In this document: positions 8,938 to 18,466 of the stretch, one piece after another
How positions within the stretch are numbered: the stretch's first letter is position 1
How the letters are laid out: each line of letters begins with the position of its first letter
Origin: Phycisphaeraceae bacterium
GTDB lineage: Bacteria > Planctomycetota > Phycisphaerae > Phycisphaerales > Phycisphaeraceae
Reading direction: 5' to 3'
Length of the DNA: 49,252 bases
Assembly (NCBI GenBank): GCA_029260655.1
Contig: JAJDCU010000009.1
Coordinates: 1-49,252, forward strand
The notes under the pieces: generated by a model
The model's database searches: none
Told to the model about the DNA's origin: nothing
The model's input: only the letters and a program-made list of their open reading frames with translations
Program-made: the position numbers and the translations under genes

Positions 8938-10725
8938 TCAGGCCACTAGCGAGTCATCGTCATCGATATCGCTCTCGGTGTCGACCGTGCCGCCGATCTG
9001 CGTCATGCGGGCGATTTCATCGAGGGTGGTTTTGCCTTCAAGGATCTTCAGCCGGCCGTCGCCCAGCAGGTTCCGCATGCCCGAGGCGATGGCGGCCTGG
9101 CGTACCTTGCTGACCGCGGCGCGGTTGAACGCCAGCTCGCGGATCTCCGAGTTCATGATCATCAGTTCGTAGATCCCGCGTCTGCCACGGTAGCCCGAGC
9201 CGCCGCAGCGTGTGCAGCCGACCGGCTTGTAGATCGTCTGGCCTTGCAGGTCTTCTGTTTTCAGACCGCACAGCCGAAGCAGCTTGGGGCTGGGGCTTTC
9301 CTCAGGCTCTTTGCAGTGGTCGCAGAGGATCCGCACGAGCCGTTGAGCCAGCACCGCCTGGATCGAACTGGCGACGAGGAAGGGCTTGAGCCCCATGTCA
9401 ATCAACCGGGTGATCGCCGAGGGTGCGTCGTTGGTGTGCAGCGTCGAGAAGACCATGTGCCCTGTCAGGGCGGCCTGGATGGCGACCTCGCCGACCTCCT
9501 TGTCGCGGATCTCGCCGACCAGGATGATGTTCGGCGCCTGCCGGAGCATCGCGCGGAGGATCTTGGCGAACGTCAGCCCGATGTGATCGTTGACCTGGCA
9601 CTGGTTGATGCCCTTGAAGTTGTACTCGATCGGGTCTTCGGCGGTGATGATTTTGATATCGGGCCGGTTCAGCTCGGCGAGGGCCGAGTAGAGCGTGGTC
9701 GTCTTCCCCGAGCCGGTAGGCCCGGTGACCAGGAAGATCCCGTTGGGCCGGGCGATGATGCTGTTGAAGACCTCCATGGTGTCCGCCTGCATGCCCAGGT
9801 TTTCCAGCCCCAGCTTGGCGGCATCGGGCCGGAGGATACGCAGGACGACAGACTCCCCGTGATACGCCGGACACGCCGAAACACGGAAGTCGATAATCTC
9901 CCCGCCGATTTTCATCTTGATCCGGCCGTCCTGGGGGATGCGTTTCTCCTCGATCTTCATCCCGGACATGATCTTCAGGCGGGCGATCACCGATTGCTGG
10001 GTGCGTTTGGGGATGACGTCCTTCTCGATGCAGACGCCGTCGATGCGGTAGCGCAGGCGGACACGGCTGGCGAACGGCTCGATGTGGATATCGCTGGCGC
10101 GTGTGACGACGGCTTCTTTGATGATCTCGGCGACCAGGCGGATGATCGGGGCTGACTGGGCGTCCTTGGCGTCGTCCCCGGTCTGCTCCTCGTCGTCCTC
10201 GCTGGCCAGATGCACGTCCAGCGACGCGCCGCGGTCCATCGTCTGGTCCATCGTCATCCGCCGGACCTCTTCGTCGATCGAGGCCTGGGTCTCGGACATG
10301 AAGCTGTCGATGTATTCCTTGATCTTCTCCTTGGCGCCCAGCGCCAGTTCCAACTCGCCGCCGAGGCGGAACCGCAGGTCGTCGATCAACGCCAGGTCCA
10401 TCGGATCGTGGACCAGGACCTTGAGCTTGTTGCCGTCTTTACCCAGCGGCAGCACGAGGTATTTCTTTATCAGGTCGCCGGGGATCAGTTCGAGGTTGTC
10501 CTTGGAGACCACGTCCGGCTGATCCAGATCGACGAACTCCATCCCGAACTGAGACGCCAGGGCCTTGGCGATATCACCCTGCTGGGCGTAACCTAAGTCG
10601 ACCAGGACTTCTCCGATACGCTTGCGCGATCCCCGGGAGAGCTTGAGCGCCTCTTCGAGCTTCTCGTCGTCGATCAGACCCCAGCGTTTCAAGATTTCGC
10701 CGAGTTGGCGTCGTTTTCGGGCCAT
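8938..10725 (-). CDS. pilB: PilB/GspE-type assembly ATPase (copy 2, next to pilT)
   Basis: This 595-residue extension ATPase has an MshEN-like N-terminal domain (about 5-150), Walker A GPTGSGKTTT (near 337), Walker B PNIILVGEIRD, His box GHMVFSTLHTNDA, and zinc tetracysteine CDHC...CTRC near 465-505. It differs clearly from copy 1 (for example QAPNIILV against QDPDIILV), so the two are old paralogues rather than a recent duplication. A GAGGAA Shine-Dalgarno sits just before the ATG and a candidate promoter lies 70-100 bp upstream. Pairing with pilT suggests it drives pilus extension while copy 1 serves the pseudopilus; this split is inference. Confidence 0.9.
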   Translation of the reverse strand: MARKRRQLGEILKRWGLIDDEKLEEALKLSRGSRKRIGEVLVDLGYAQQGDIAKALASQFGMEFVDLDQPDVVSKDNLELIPGDLIKKYLVLPLGKDGNKLKVLVHDPMDLALIDDLRFRLGGELELALGAKEKIKEYIDSFMSETQASIDEEVRRMTMDQTMDRGASLDVHLASEDDEEQTGDDAKDAQSAPIIRLVAEIIKEAVVTRASDIHIEPFASRVRLRYRIDGVCIEKDVIPKRTQQSVIARLKIMSGMKIEEKRIPQDGRIKMKIGGEIIDFRVSACPAYHGESVVLRILRPDAAKLGLENLGMQADTMEVFNSIIARPNGIFLVTGPTGSGKTTTLYSALAELNRPDIKIITAEDPIEYNFKGINQCQVNDHIGLTFAKILRAMLRQAPNIILVGEIRDKEVGEVAIQAALTGHMVFSTLHTNDAPSAITRLIDMGLKPFLVASSIQAVLAQRLVRILCDHCKEPEESPSPKLLRLCGLKTEDLQGQTIYKPVGCTRCGGSGYRGRRGIYELMIMNSEIRELAFNRAAVSKVRQAAIASGMRNLLGDGRLKILEGKTTLDEIARMTQIGGTVDTESDIDDDDSLVA

Positions 10726-11073
10726 CCGTTCCTCGTCGGTGTTCCGCCGGGCTGGCGGTAGGGGGGGGTCCAGTTAAATCCGTTTAGGATGACAAATTAT
10801 GAAGCCAATCCAGGGCCGGGGCAAGTCACCGCCCGCGCTTGCTTGGCCGGGCAATCGGCGGTGAAGATAACCGGGTATCCTGTCCGAGCCCGAATGAAAA
10901 CGCTCGGCAAGGTGCTCGTGGGCGGGTTGATGCTTGTCCCCACGTGGCGGGTGCCGTCCGGCGTGACTTATGCCTTGGCTTATGTGAGAGTATACGCTCG
11001 ATGCGGTGGCCCTGCCCCAGGCGATGTGACAGGGGGCCAGTCAGCGATCGAGCGAGCGTGGTAGGGCGTGCAG
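10726..11073. other. Divergent intergenic region between pilB and coaE
   Basis: This 348-bp gap separates the minus-strand pilus genes from coaE on the plus strand. A candidate minus-strand promoter is described separately (10796-10824). I saw no convincing plus-strand promoter and no credible gene in it. Confidence 0.4.
10796..10824 (-). promoter_or_regulatory. Candidate promoter for pilB-pilT
   Basis: On the minus strand TTGCCC (10824-10819), a 17-bp spacer and CATAAT (10801-10796) match the sigma70 pattern at four and five of six positions. The predicted start would be about 65 bases before the pilB ATG. Confidence 0.4.
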
Positions 11074-11709
11074 ATGGATCAGACACCCATCCCAGCGATG
11101 CGAAAACAACCCATCCCCATCCTCGGTTTGCTTGGCGCCCCAGGGGCCGGCAAGAGCCTGGTCGCCCGGCAGATGGCGTCGCTTGGTTGCGTGGTCATCG
11201 ACGCCGATGCCCTTGCCAAGCAGGTCCTGGATGAGCCTGACGTAAGTCGACAACTGGCCGACTGGTGGGGCTCGCAGGTGGTATTGCCCGATGGCAGAGT
11301 CGACCGGGCAGAGGTGTCTCAGATTGTTTTTTCCGACCGCCAAGCCCTTAAAAGGCTCGAATCACTGATCCACCCGCGGGTGTATGCTCGTCGTCAGGTG
11401 CTGCATGAGCAGGCCCTGTCTTCTTCCCCAGTCGTCAGGGCCATCGTCGAGGATTGTCCCCTGCTGCTGGAAACCGGGCTGGACGAGCAGTGCGACGTGC
11501 TGGTCTTCGTCGACGCGTCCCGGGCAACCCGCCTGGCCAGGGTCCGAGAGGAACGGGGCTGGACGCCCGAAGACATGGACCGCCGGGAGAAAAATCAGAC
11601 GCCGCTTGACATCAAGCGACGCCGGGCCGATTATATTGTCAGCAACGACGCGGGGGAGGCTCAATGCCTGGAAGAAACCCGCCGCGTCCTTTCCCAGATT
11701 ACCCCCTGA
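11074..11709 (+). CDS. coaE: Dephospho-CoA kinase
   Basis: The product (211 residues from this ATG) phosphorylates dephospho-CoA at the 3'-hydroxyl, the last step of coenzyme A synthesis. It has P-loop GAPGAGKSLVA near the N-terminus, the IDADALAKQVL motif, the LIHPRVYARR segment, ...EDCPLLLETGLDEQCD (family: DVPLLFE..L....D) and the lid/core residues RREKNQTPLDIKRRRADYIVSNDA. Length fits the family (about 200). The ATG at 11074 is chosen because AGGG lies seven bases upstream; a GTG at 11068 in frame is too close to it. The stand-alone position next to rho is common in bacteria. A CoaX-family gene of the same pathway lies 20 kb away. Confidence 0.93.
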   Translation: MDQTPIPAMRKQPIPILGLLGAPGAGKSLVARQMASLGCVVIDADALAKQVLDEPDVSRQLADWWGSQVVLPDGRVDRAEVSQIVFSDRQALKRLESLIHPRVYARRQVLHEQALSSSPVVRAIVEDCPLLLETGLDEQCDVLVFVDASRATRLARVREERGWTPEDMDRREKNQTPLDIKRRRADYIVSNDAGEAQCLEETRRVLSQITP

Positions 11710-11974
11710 ACTATCATTACTGGACATGCGTTGTTGTGAAGTCCTCACGGGTTGATACACCCGGCGTACCCGCCTTGATCTGTCTTATTACCCCGTACCC
11801 CCTGGCGTTAGCAGACGAGCAGGCCCATGCAGACTCCCACCGCAGCGGACCCATCGAACGCCGATTAAGGTTTGATGAGCCCTTGCGGGCGACTTAGAAA
11901 CCAATCCACCCGCACGGCCGGCATCAGACCCGCCGTCACACCACCCCCTAACACCGCTAAGGACCGACCCGCCC

Positions 11975-13435
11975 ATGGCTACGGAAGAGAACGTCAAACC
12001 CAAGAAGAAAAAGAAGCGCGCGACCACGAAGAAGGCCAAGCCCGCCGCCGAAGTCGCCGAAGCTCCCAAGGCCCCCGAGGCGGCTGCCGAGGAGAAGAAG
12101 GCGCCGCGCCAGCCACAGACCGACGAACAGCTCGACGCCGAAACACAAAAGCGATACGAGAAGGCCAAGAAGAGCGACGTCACCGTCCACGCCCTGCACG
12201 CGATGACCCTCGACGAGTTGCTGGCGGTGGCAAAGGCAGACAATATCCCCGACGCCGTCACGCTGCCCCGCCACGAGTTGACGTTTAAGATCCTTGAGGT
12301 CAAGACCCAGCAGCAGGGGTTGATGTACGGCGACGGCGTGTTGGAGATCCTCCCCGACGGGTTCGGGTTCCTGCGCAGCGCGGAATATTCCTACCTCGCA
12401 TGCCCGGACGACATCTACGTATCGCCCTCGCAGATCCGACGCTTCGGGCTCAAGCCCGGCCACATCGTCCAGGGCACCATCCGCCCGCCCAAGGAGTCGG
12501 AGAAGTACTTCGCCTTGCTACGCGTTGATGCCGTCAACGGCCACAAGCCCGACCACCTCAACGATGTCAAGAACTACGAAGACCTTACCCCGCTGCACCC
12601 CTACGAAAGGCTGATCCTCGAGACCGAGCCCGACGGTATCGAGATGCGGATCGTCGATCTGGTCACACCTATCGGACGCGGCCAGCGAGGCCTGATCGTC
12701 GCCCCGCCACGCACCGGCAAGACCGTCCTGCTACAGAAGATGGCCAACTCCATCATCGTCAACAGCCCCGATACCAAGGTCATCGTCCTGCTGATCGACG
12801 AACGGCCCGAGGAAGTCACCGACTTCAAGAACAATACCCCCAAAGATGTCGAGGTCATCGCCTCGACCTTCGACGAGCAGAGCCACCGCCACGTCCAGGT
12901 CTGCGAGATGGTCATCGAGAAGGCACGCCGCTTCGTCGAGTTCGGCGAGCACTGTGTTATCCTCATGGACTCGATCACACGCATGGCCCGGGCCTATAAC
13001 TCCGAGATGCCCCATTCCGGCAAGATCCTCACCGGCGGGCTCGACTCCAACGCCTTGCAACGGCCTAAGAAGTTCTTCGGCTCAGCACGCGCCATCGAGC
13101 ACGGAGGGTCCCTGACCATCCTCGCCACTGCTTTGGTCGACACCGGCTCCAAGATGGATGACATCATCTTCGAAGAGTTCAAGGGCACCGGTAACTCCGA
13201 ACTGCACCTGGACCGCCGGCTCGTCGAAAAACGCACCTACCCCGCCATCGACATCGCCGCTTCCGGCACCCGACGCGAGGAGTTGCTGATGGACGATCAG
13301 GAACTCAAGCTTATCTACCGTCTCCGCAAGGTCCTGGCCGACATGAACGTCGTCGAGGCGATGGAGCTATTGAAGAACCGGCTGGAGAAGGTCAAGACCA
13401 ACGCCGAGTTCCTGCTGACAATGAGCCTGGATTAA
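11975..13435 (+). CDS. rho: Transcription termination factor Rho
   Basis: The 486-residue protein is a hexameric RNA-dependent ATPase/translocase that ends transcription. The first 75 residues are a disordered Lys/Ala/Glu-rich extension ([17 protein letters not shown]), typical of Rho from high-GC phyla. Then follow the Rho N-terminal helix bundle, the cold-shock-like RNA-binding domain with [15 protein letters not shown], and the ATPase domain: Walker [24 protein letters not shown], Walker [17 protein letters not shown], the Q-loop/R-loop region and [12 protein letters not shown]. All the hallmarks of active Rho are present. It follows coaE after 265 bp containing no recognised gene. Rho is often autoregulated through its leader, but I see no specific attenuator here. 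Confidence 0.97.
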   Translation: MATEENVKPKKKKKRATTKKAKPAAEVAEAPKAPEAAAEEKKAPRQPQTDEQLDAETQKRYEKAKKSDVTVHALHAMTLDELLAVAKADNIPDAVTLPRHELTFKILEVKTQQQGLMYGDGVLEILPDGFGFLRSAEYSYLACPDDIYVSPSQIRRFGLKPGHIVQGTIRPPKESEKYFALLRVDAVNGHKPDHLNDVKNYEDLTPLHPYERLILETEPDGIEMRIVDLVTPIGRGQRGLIVAPPRTGKTVLLQKMANSIIVNSPDTKVIVLLIDERPEEVTDFKNNTPKDVEVIASTFDEQSHRHVQVCEMVIEKARRFVEFGEHCVILMDSITRMARAYNSEMPHSGKILTGGLDSNALQRPKKFFGSARAIEHGGSLTILATALVDTGSKMDDIIFEEFKGTGNSELHLDRRLVEKRTYPAIDIAASGTRREELLMDDQELKLIYRLRKVLADMNVVEAMELLKNRLEKVKTNAEFLLTMSLD

Positions 13436-13491
13436 TACGCCGGATATGTGCACCTTTGTGCTTAGCGCCGGGCTTGAGCGCCACGATGACC

Positions 13492-15321
13492 TTAATATCC
13501 AGACCTCGGACTCTCTGAATTACCCACTTCATGTCGACCTTTGCGGTGCAGCCGTCTTCCCCAGGGGATCAGCGCCAGGAAGCCGATCGCGACCAGCCCC
13601 AGCGTCCCCGGTGAGGGAACGTCCGTTTCAGATCCGCTCGGCGGGGAGGAGCCGGCGTTCCAGTTGCCCAGAACAACGTTAAGGTCTTCGATCCCGACGA
13701 AACCGTCCCAGGTCGGATCGCCGCCAAGCCGGTCGCCGAAGATCACGTCCTGATTCCATCGGCCAAGCACCGCGTTGAGGTCTTCGATCCCGACGAACCC
13801 GTCGTCGTTGAGGTCGCCTGTGAGCATCACGCGAAGCGACAAGGGGGCTGATACAGCCATATCCCCCGACGGGTCGGTCAGGCGGGCGTAAATCAGCCGC
13901 GTCCCGATCTGATCGAATTGGGTGATAAGGGTCTTGTCGGTGGTGGGGGCGGTGTCGAACGCCCCGTCGCCGTCAAGGTCCCACTCGACCGTCATCAGGG
14001 CGTTATCACCGTCCGGGTCGATAGAGGCCGAGGCGTCGAGCAGGACATCGTTGCCGATCTGGGCGAGCGAGTTGAACACCTTGACCGACGGCTGCGGTGC
14101 GCGGTTAAACCCCGTGTTAGGTGTGATGTTGACTTTCGTATTCGCCCAGTTTCCTTGCGTGTCGTACACGCTGACCCAGAAGTCCATCCCCGCGCCTGGG
14201 TCGTAGTATGGTGTTTCAAACGCCTGAGTGGTTGACGTCCCGCTGAGCGTCATTTCCTCGAACACCGCGCCGCCGCCTCGCCGCAGGGTCGCCGCCGCCA
14301 GGGCCGTATCATCCGACGCCGTAAAGTCGATCCGCAGCAGGCCGTTGACCGGGTCGACGGTCCCGCTGGTGGTGATGGATACCGATGGGGCGTTGTCTTC
14401 TGTGTAAACCGCGGCGGGGTTGAAGTATCGGCTCTGGTTGAGTGTGATCGCGGAGCCGTAGGACAGCCTGGCGTCTTCCTGAGGAAACAGGCCTGGCATC
14501 AGTGATCCGCGGAACCCTCGGAAGCCGTTGAACATCAGGTTTCCGTGGAAGTTGGTGTCGTTGCGTGCGTCGTGCGGTAGCCGTAGGCCGTGCCCAAACT
14601 CGTGCGTTGCCCCGCCGAGCTTGGTGGATATGAGGTTGCTGATCGTTGATCCGCTGAACCACGGGTACGAAACCCCCTGCACCAACGGGTACGGCCCAAT
14701 CTGCGGAACCATCATCCCGTCGTAGGTGGTCGTATCCAGCAGGTCGGCAGGTGTCAGCAAGGACAATAAACTCGACCCGGTCATCGCCACGCCGCCACCG
14801 CCGCCTAACCCGAGATTCTGCCCAAGGGCGATATCTCCGACAACGCTGCCGTCGGGCAACTGCGCGTGGGTCTCCGGGACGATCAACCAGGCTTCGCCCG
14901 GCACGAACATCGGGTGGCTCGCGTTGATCATCGCTTGCTGCGTGTTGCCCCACAGGTCCAGTGCGCCGCCACCGCGCATGGCGCTGTCGGTCATCGCCGC
15001 GCTGACGATGTGGACCCGGGGCGTCACGCCGTCGGCCTGGGTCTCGATCCCAAATGTCTTAGGCCCAAAACCATTGCGGTCCATCTGCTCGCGGTACCAG
15101 CCCTGCATGAGCCGGTTGTGGTATTGGAGATTCTGCTCAGCGGTTGGCTGTGGGCTGCGGTTGCTGGGGATGACGTAACCGATGCGCATCTGGTAGGGCG
15201 TCGGCGTGACACCGCCGGCCGAGTGTTGGTAGAGCAGGAAGCACAACACCGCCGCCGCCACCGCCAGCCACAGCAGGAGGTGCGGACGAGGCCGATCCAG
15301 CTTGGTCTTCCTCAATAGCAT
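13492..15321 (-). CDS. Secreted metzincin-like metalloprotease with PKD-like, dockerin-like and PEP-CTERM regions
   Basis: Six hundred and nine residues. Residues 13-31 form a hydrophobic signal/anchor. A zinc-binding HEFGHGLRLPH lies near 238, with three His and the catalytic Glu of the HExxHxxGxxH metzincin motif, but the usual Gly at position 8 is Arg. A PKD-like segment (DASASIDPDGDN...WDLDGDGAFD) lies around 440-485. A paired dockerin-like calcium motif follows (GDLNDDGFVGIEDLNAVLG and WDGFVGIEDLNVVLG), then a C-terminal VPSPGTLGLVAIGFLALI...RRLHRK that fits PEP-CTERM sorting signals. It is probably exported and surface anchored. It converges on rho (56 bp) and has a good candidate promoter upstream. 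Whether it cleaves protein is unproven because of the Gly to Arg change. Confidence 0.78.
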   Translation of the reverse strand: MLLRKTKLDRPRPHLLLWLAVAAAVLCFLLYQHSAGGVTPTPYQMRIGYVIPSNRSPQPTAEQNLQYHNRLMQGWYREQMDRNGFGPKTFGIETQADGVTPRVHIVSAAMTDSAMRGGGALDLWGNTQQAMINASHPMFVPGEAWLIVPETHAQLPDGSVVGDIALGQNLGLGGGGGVAMTGSSLLSLLTPADLLDTTTYDGMMVPQIGPYPLVQGVSYPWFSGSTISNLISTKLGGATHEFGHGLRLPHDARNDTNFHGNLMFNGFRGFRGSLMPGLFPQEDARLSYGSAITLNQSRYFNPAAVYTEDNAPSVSITTSGTVDPVNGLLRIDFTASDDTALAAATLRRGGGAVFEEMTLSGTSTTQAFETPYYDPGAGMDFWVSVYDTQGNWANTKVNITPNTGFNRAPQPSVKVFNSLAQIGNDVLLDASASIDPDGDNALMTVEWDLDGDGAFDTAPTTDKTLITQFDQIGTRLIYARLTDPSGDMAVSAPLSLRVMLTGDLNDDGFVGIEDLNAVLGRWNQDVIFGDRLGGDPTWDGFVGIEDLNVVLGNWNAGSSPPSGSETDVPSPGTLGLVAIGFLALIPWGRRLHRKGRHEVGNSESPRSGY

Positions 15322-15379
15322 GGCCAGGCCGATTGCTCAACGCCGCCCTGACGATCGATAGGAATCGATCAGCCCATCT

Positions 15380-15407
15380 ATTTTACCCTCGGTTTGCCCC
15401 TATTCAA
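15380..15407 (-). promoter_or_regulatory. Candidate promoter for the metalloprotease gene
   Basis: On the minus strand TTGAAT (15407-15402), 16-bp spacer and TAAAAT (15385-15380). The start of transcription would lie about 50 bases before the ATG at 15321. The box pair closely resembles the one before gspE. Confidence 0.5.
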
Positions 15408-15518
15408 GAGTCTTTGCCCATTCGCCGCCCAGCGATTGGGGGCTGTTGCTAAGAGGGCTTTCGGCGTAGAATCTGTGAGTTTGGTCCGTAACCGCCGCCA
15501 CAGCGATAGGGGTCAGGT

Positions 15519-17696
15519 ATGGTGAGCCGATTCACGCCCGTTTTCACAGCCGTTTTCTTCACGGCTCTGTCATGTCTGTTTGGGTCTGAGACGGTCTTGG
15601 CCGTGATCCCCGATAGCCACAACCCCGATGCCTACACCGAGAATCAGTACCGCCTGGACCTGCTTGAGTACAACACACGGACGATGTCGGGGGCTTACCT
15701 GCAAGTCGGTCAGCGCGATCCTAAGTGGGACGACCTGGCTGTTGAACTGCTTGACGTCCAGGCCCAGAGGTTTACCAACTATAGAGCCCAAAAGTACGAC
15801 GCCGTTCCCGAATCGATCGACGCAGATCGCCGGCATAAGATCATCGACAAGCTTGAGGAAATGGGCTGCGACGATCCGCTGGTGATGTACATGACCCTGC
15901 GCCACTTGAGCAAGGACGATCCGGGTTTCCTAGAGCTGGCGCGTAAGACACACGACGGGCTTTACGCCAGTTCGTATCCGGTCATCCGCAGACTGGCGAT
16001 GGCGAGTTGGTTGTACAGGCTGTTGGAAACCGCCGATGAGCAGGCCCAGAGGGACCATGTGGCTGATCAGATTGAGGCGCTTTGCCTGGAGGCACTCACC
16101 GGCAAGCCGATGCCCGCGAAGGATCAGCGACACATCCGCAAGCTGATGGCCGATACGCTGGAGGCGTTGCCGCGTGGGAGGTGGGAGTCGGTGGTCCAGC
16201 AGGCTGAGGCATCGGACTCACCTAACCGCTGGCTGATTGACATGGTCGGCGGGGAGTACCATTACCGGATGGCTTGGGACGCCAGGGGCAGCGGCTTCGC
16301 CCGCACGGTGACCGACGAAGGCTGGGAGGGTTTTGAGACGCACCTTGAGCAGGCCAACGAACGGCTGACCCGGGCCTGGGAAGCGCACCCTGACTTCCCA
16401 TCTGTACCGGCGAGGATGATCTCCGTATCGATGGGCCTTGGCGATAGCCAGGAACGGCTGTGGTTCGAGCGTACCGTCCACGCCCAGTTCGATTACTACC
16501 CGGCGTACACCCGCTACCTCTGGTCGATCCGGCCGCGCTGGCACGGGTCGCTTAATCAGATGTATGCCTTCGGCGTCGAGTGCCTGAAGACCGACCGGTT
16601 CGATACCCGCGTCCCCGGGGTTTTCTACAAGGTCATGGGCGATCTCTATGACGAGACGGATGACTACAGCTACTGGCACCGGCCGGGGGTCCACGAAAAC
16701 TTCATCACCTACTACGAGGGCAGAAAGCGCGAGCCCGGCGGGGAGGACGATCAGGCCTGGTGGGACTCGATGAAAGCGGTGATCGCCTGGCGGCTGGGTG
16801 AATATGACTTGGCCGCGCAACAGATCGAGGAACTCGGCGATGCGTTCAACCCCGAAGCATTCTCAAGGCTCGGCGGCGAGCCGCTGTTGGCCGCCAGCGA
16901 GGTCTATGTCCGCTCAAACCCGACAACCGATGCCACGGCGCGCAGCGTGGACAAGCTGTGGGACCAGCGGCGCTACCGTCGGGCTGCAGAGATGTTGGAC
17001 GTGTCGCTCCCCGAGATTTCTCCGGGTGACCCGGCCAGGCCGTTCCTGGAAAATAAGGCGGCACAATCCAGGTGGAGGCACAAGCGGCAGCAGGGCGTCT
17101 GGGTGGATCTGCTGGGCCGAAGCGACATGGGCGGCTGGGATGTCGAGCGCGGTGAATGGGAAATGGACGGCCAAGGCGGGATCATCGGCCACTCACTGGA
17201 TAACGGATTGGCGGCGGTCTGCCGGGTGAAGTTCGGCTACCGGTATGAGCTAAAGGGTAATCTCGAATGCCTGCGGGCTCCGGACCCGGAAGAAATCAAC
17301 GGCGGCATCCTGATGGTCTACCAGGTCAACGGTTCCTACGCCTACCACCGTGACGTGCTGCTGTATCCAAAGAACCAGTCGGTACTGGCCGCGCGGACTT
17401 TCCGTTACGCCACCGAATCTTTCCCAGCGGAGTTGGCTGAGAAGAACACATTCCACCTGCAGGTCTGGGACCGGCACGTCCGGCTGACCGTCAACGGCCA
17501 GGTGGTGATCGCGCACAGGAAGATGCCGCGGAAACTGCCCGGGACGAAGTACCGATTTGCGCTAGGTGGGTATTACGATCAGCCGGGGGCGTCGATCCGT
17601 TTCGATGGATTGAAAGTCAGACGGCTGAACCAGCGTCCCGGCTGGATGTTTCAGAAGGTAGAACACGGCGTCAAGGCGGGTACGGCATCGCCATGA
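15519..17696 (+). CDS. Large secreted protein of unknown function with C-terminal LamG/DUF1080-like region
   Basis: I do not recognise the full-length family of this 725-residue protein. Residues 1-29 look like a signal peptide (hydrophobic core FTAVFFTALSCLFG). Residues 30-500 are mostly helical, rich in Trp, Tyr and Glu, and look like an alpha-solenoid of TPR type. The last 190 residues contain a beta-rich stretch with WVDLLGRSDMGGWDV, GGILMVYQVNGSYAY, LQVWDRHVRLTVNGQ and FALGGYYDQPGASIRFDGLKVRRL. This is the pattern of concanavalin-like jelly-roll domains such as DUF1080 (3-keto-disaccharide hydrolase-like). The stop overlaps the next ATG (ATGA), so it is translationally coupled to the aldolase gene. 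A sugar-related periplasmic role is inference. Confidence 0.7.
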   Translation: MVSRFTPVFTAVFFTALSCLFGSETVLAVIPDSHNPDAYTENQYRLDLLEYNTRTMSGAYLQVGQRDPKWDDLAVELLDVQAQRFTNYRAQKYDAVPESIDADRRHKIIDKLEEMGCDDPLVMYMTLRHLSKDDPGFLELARKTHDGLYASSYPVIRRLAMASWLYRLLETADEQAQRDHVADQIEALCLEALTGKPMPAKDQRHIRKLMADTLEALPRGRWESVVQQAEASDSPNRWLIDMVGGEYHYRMAWDARGSGFARTVTDEGWEGFETHLEQANERLTRAWEAHPDFPSVPARMISVSMGLGDSQERLWFERTVHAQFDYYPAYTRYLWSIRPRWHGSLNQMYAFGVECLKTDRFDTRVPGVFYKVMGDLYDETDDYSYWHRPGVHENFITYYEGRKREPGGEDDQAWWDSMKAVIAWRLGEYDLAAQQIEELGDAFNPEAFSRLGGEPLLAASEVYVRSNPTTDATARSVDKLWDQRRYRRAAEMLDVSLPEISPGDPARPFLENKAAQSRWRHKRQQGVWVDLLGRSDMGGWDVERGEWEMDGQGGIIGHSLDNGLAAVCRVKFGYRYELKGNLECLRAPDPEEINGGILMVYQVNGSYAYHRDVLLYPKNQSVLAARTFRYATESFPAELAEKNTFHLQVWDRHVRLTVNGQVVIAHRKMPRKLPGTKYRFALGGYYDQPGASIRFDGLKVRRLNQRPGWMFQKVEHGVKAGTASP

Positions 17697-18352
17697 CGCA
17701 CACCCCGCTACGGATTATCAAAGAGCAGATGTGCGAGGTCGGCCGTCGTATCTGGCAGCGGGGGTTCTGCGCCGGCAACGAGGGCAACCACTCGGTCCGG
17801 CTGGGCCCGGACAGGTTTCTCTGCACGCCGACCGGGATGAGCAAGGGGTTCCTGACCCCCGACGACCTGGTCGTCGTCGACGGCAACGGGGCCGGCGTTT
17901 TCTTCAGCGCCAAGGGGCGAAAGCCGACCAGTGAGATCAAGGTCCATCTGGCGATCTACGAGAAGCGGCCGGACGTCCAGGCCGTGGTCCACAGCCACCC
18001 GCCGCACGCCACCGCGTTTGCGATCACCGGCGTGCCGCTGCCAGGGGGGATCCACCCCGAGTCCGAGCTTTTCCTTGGCGAGGTCCCGACCGCGCCCTAC
18101 GCCACGCCCTCGACCCAGGCGGTTGCGGAAAACGTCGCCTCCGTGATCGGCCCGCAGACCAACACCGTCCTCATGGCCAACCACGGCGCGGTCTGCTTCA
18201 GCCACGAGCTCGAAGACGCCTACCACAAGCTGGAGATCCTGGATAATTACTGCCGGATTCTGCTGTTGGCTCGTCCGCTTGGCCCGGCCCAGACGCTCAC
18301 CCCCGAGCAGACCCAGGCGTTGCAACAGCTTAAACAGCAGTTTCAGCCGTAG
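17693..18352 (+). CDS. Class II aldolase/adducin family protein (FucA/AraD-like)
   Basis: The 219-residue protein matches the class II aldolase fold throughout: GNEGNHSVRL and TPTGMSKG (phosphate-binding loops), PTSEIKVHLAIYEKRPDVQAV, metal-binding HSHPPH, and the later NHGAV motif with the third His. Members cleave or epimerise sugar phosphates such as L-fuculose-1-phosphate or L-ribulose-5-phosphate using zinc. The exact substrate cannot be read from the sequence; the HSHPPHATAFA block is the form common in FucA-like proteins. It overlaps the preceding gene by four bases. A short gap follows before the LysM gene. Confidence 0.88.
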   Translation: MTHTPLRIIKEQMCEVGRRIWQRGFCAGNEGNHSVRLGPDRFLCTPTGMSKGFLTPDDLVVVDGNGAGVFFSAKGRKPTSEIKVHLAIYEKRPDVQAVVHSHPPHATAFAITGVPLPGGIHPESELFLGEVPTAPYATPSTQAVAENVASVIGPQTNTVLMANHGAVCFSHELEDAYHKLEILDNYCRILLLARPLGPAQTLTPEQTQALQQLKQQFQP

Positions 18353-18466
18353 CGCCCGCGCGTCAGCCGTGAGGGCAGGACCACGCCCGTGGTTTTGCCG
18401 ACGAGCGCGGAATCAGGTACAAAGCGCAGGGGGCTTAAGGCACTTACTCAATCAGGGAATCAAACC

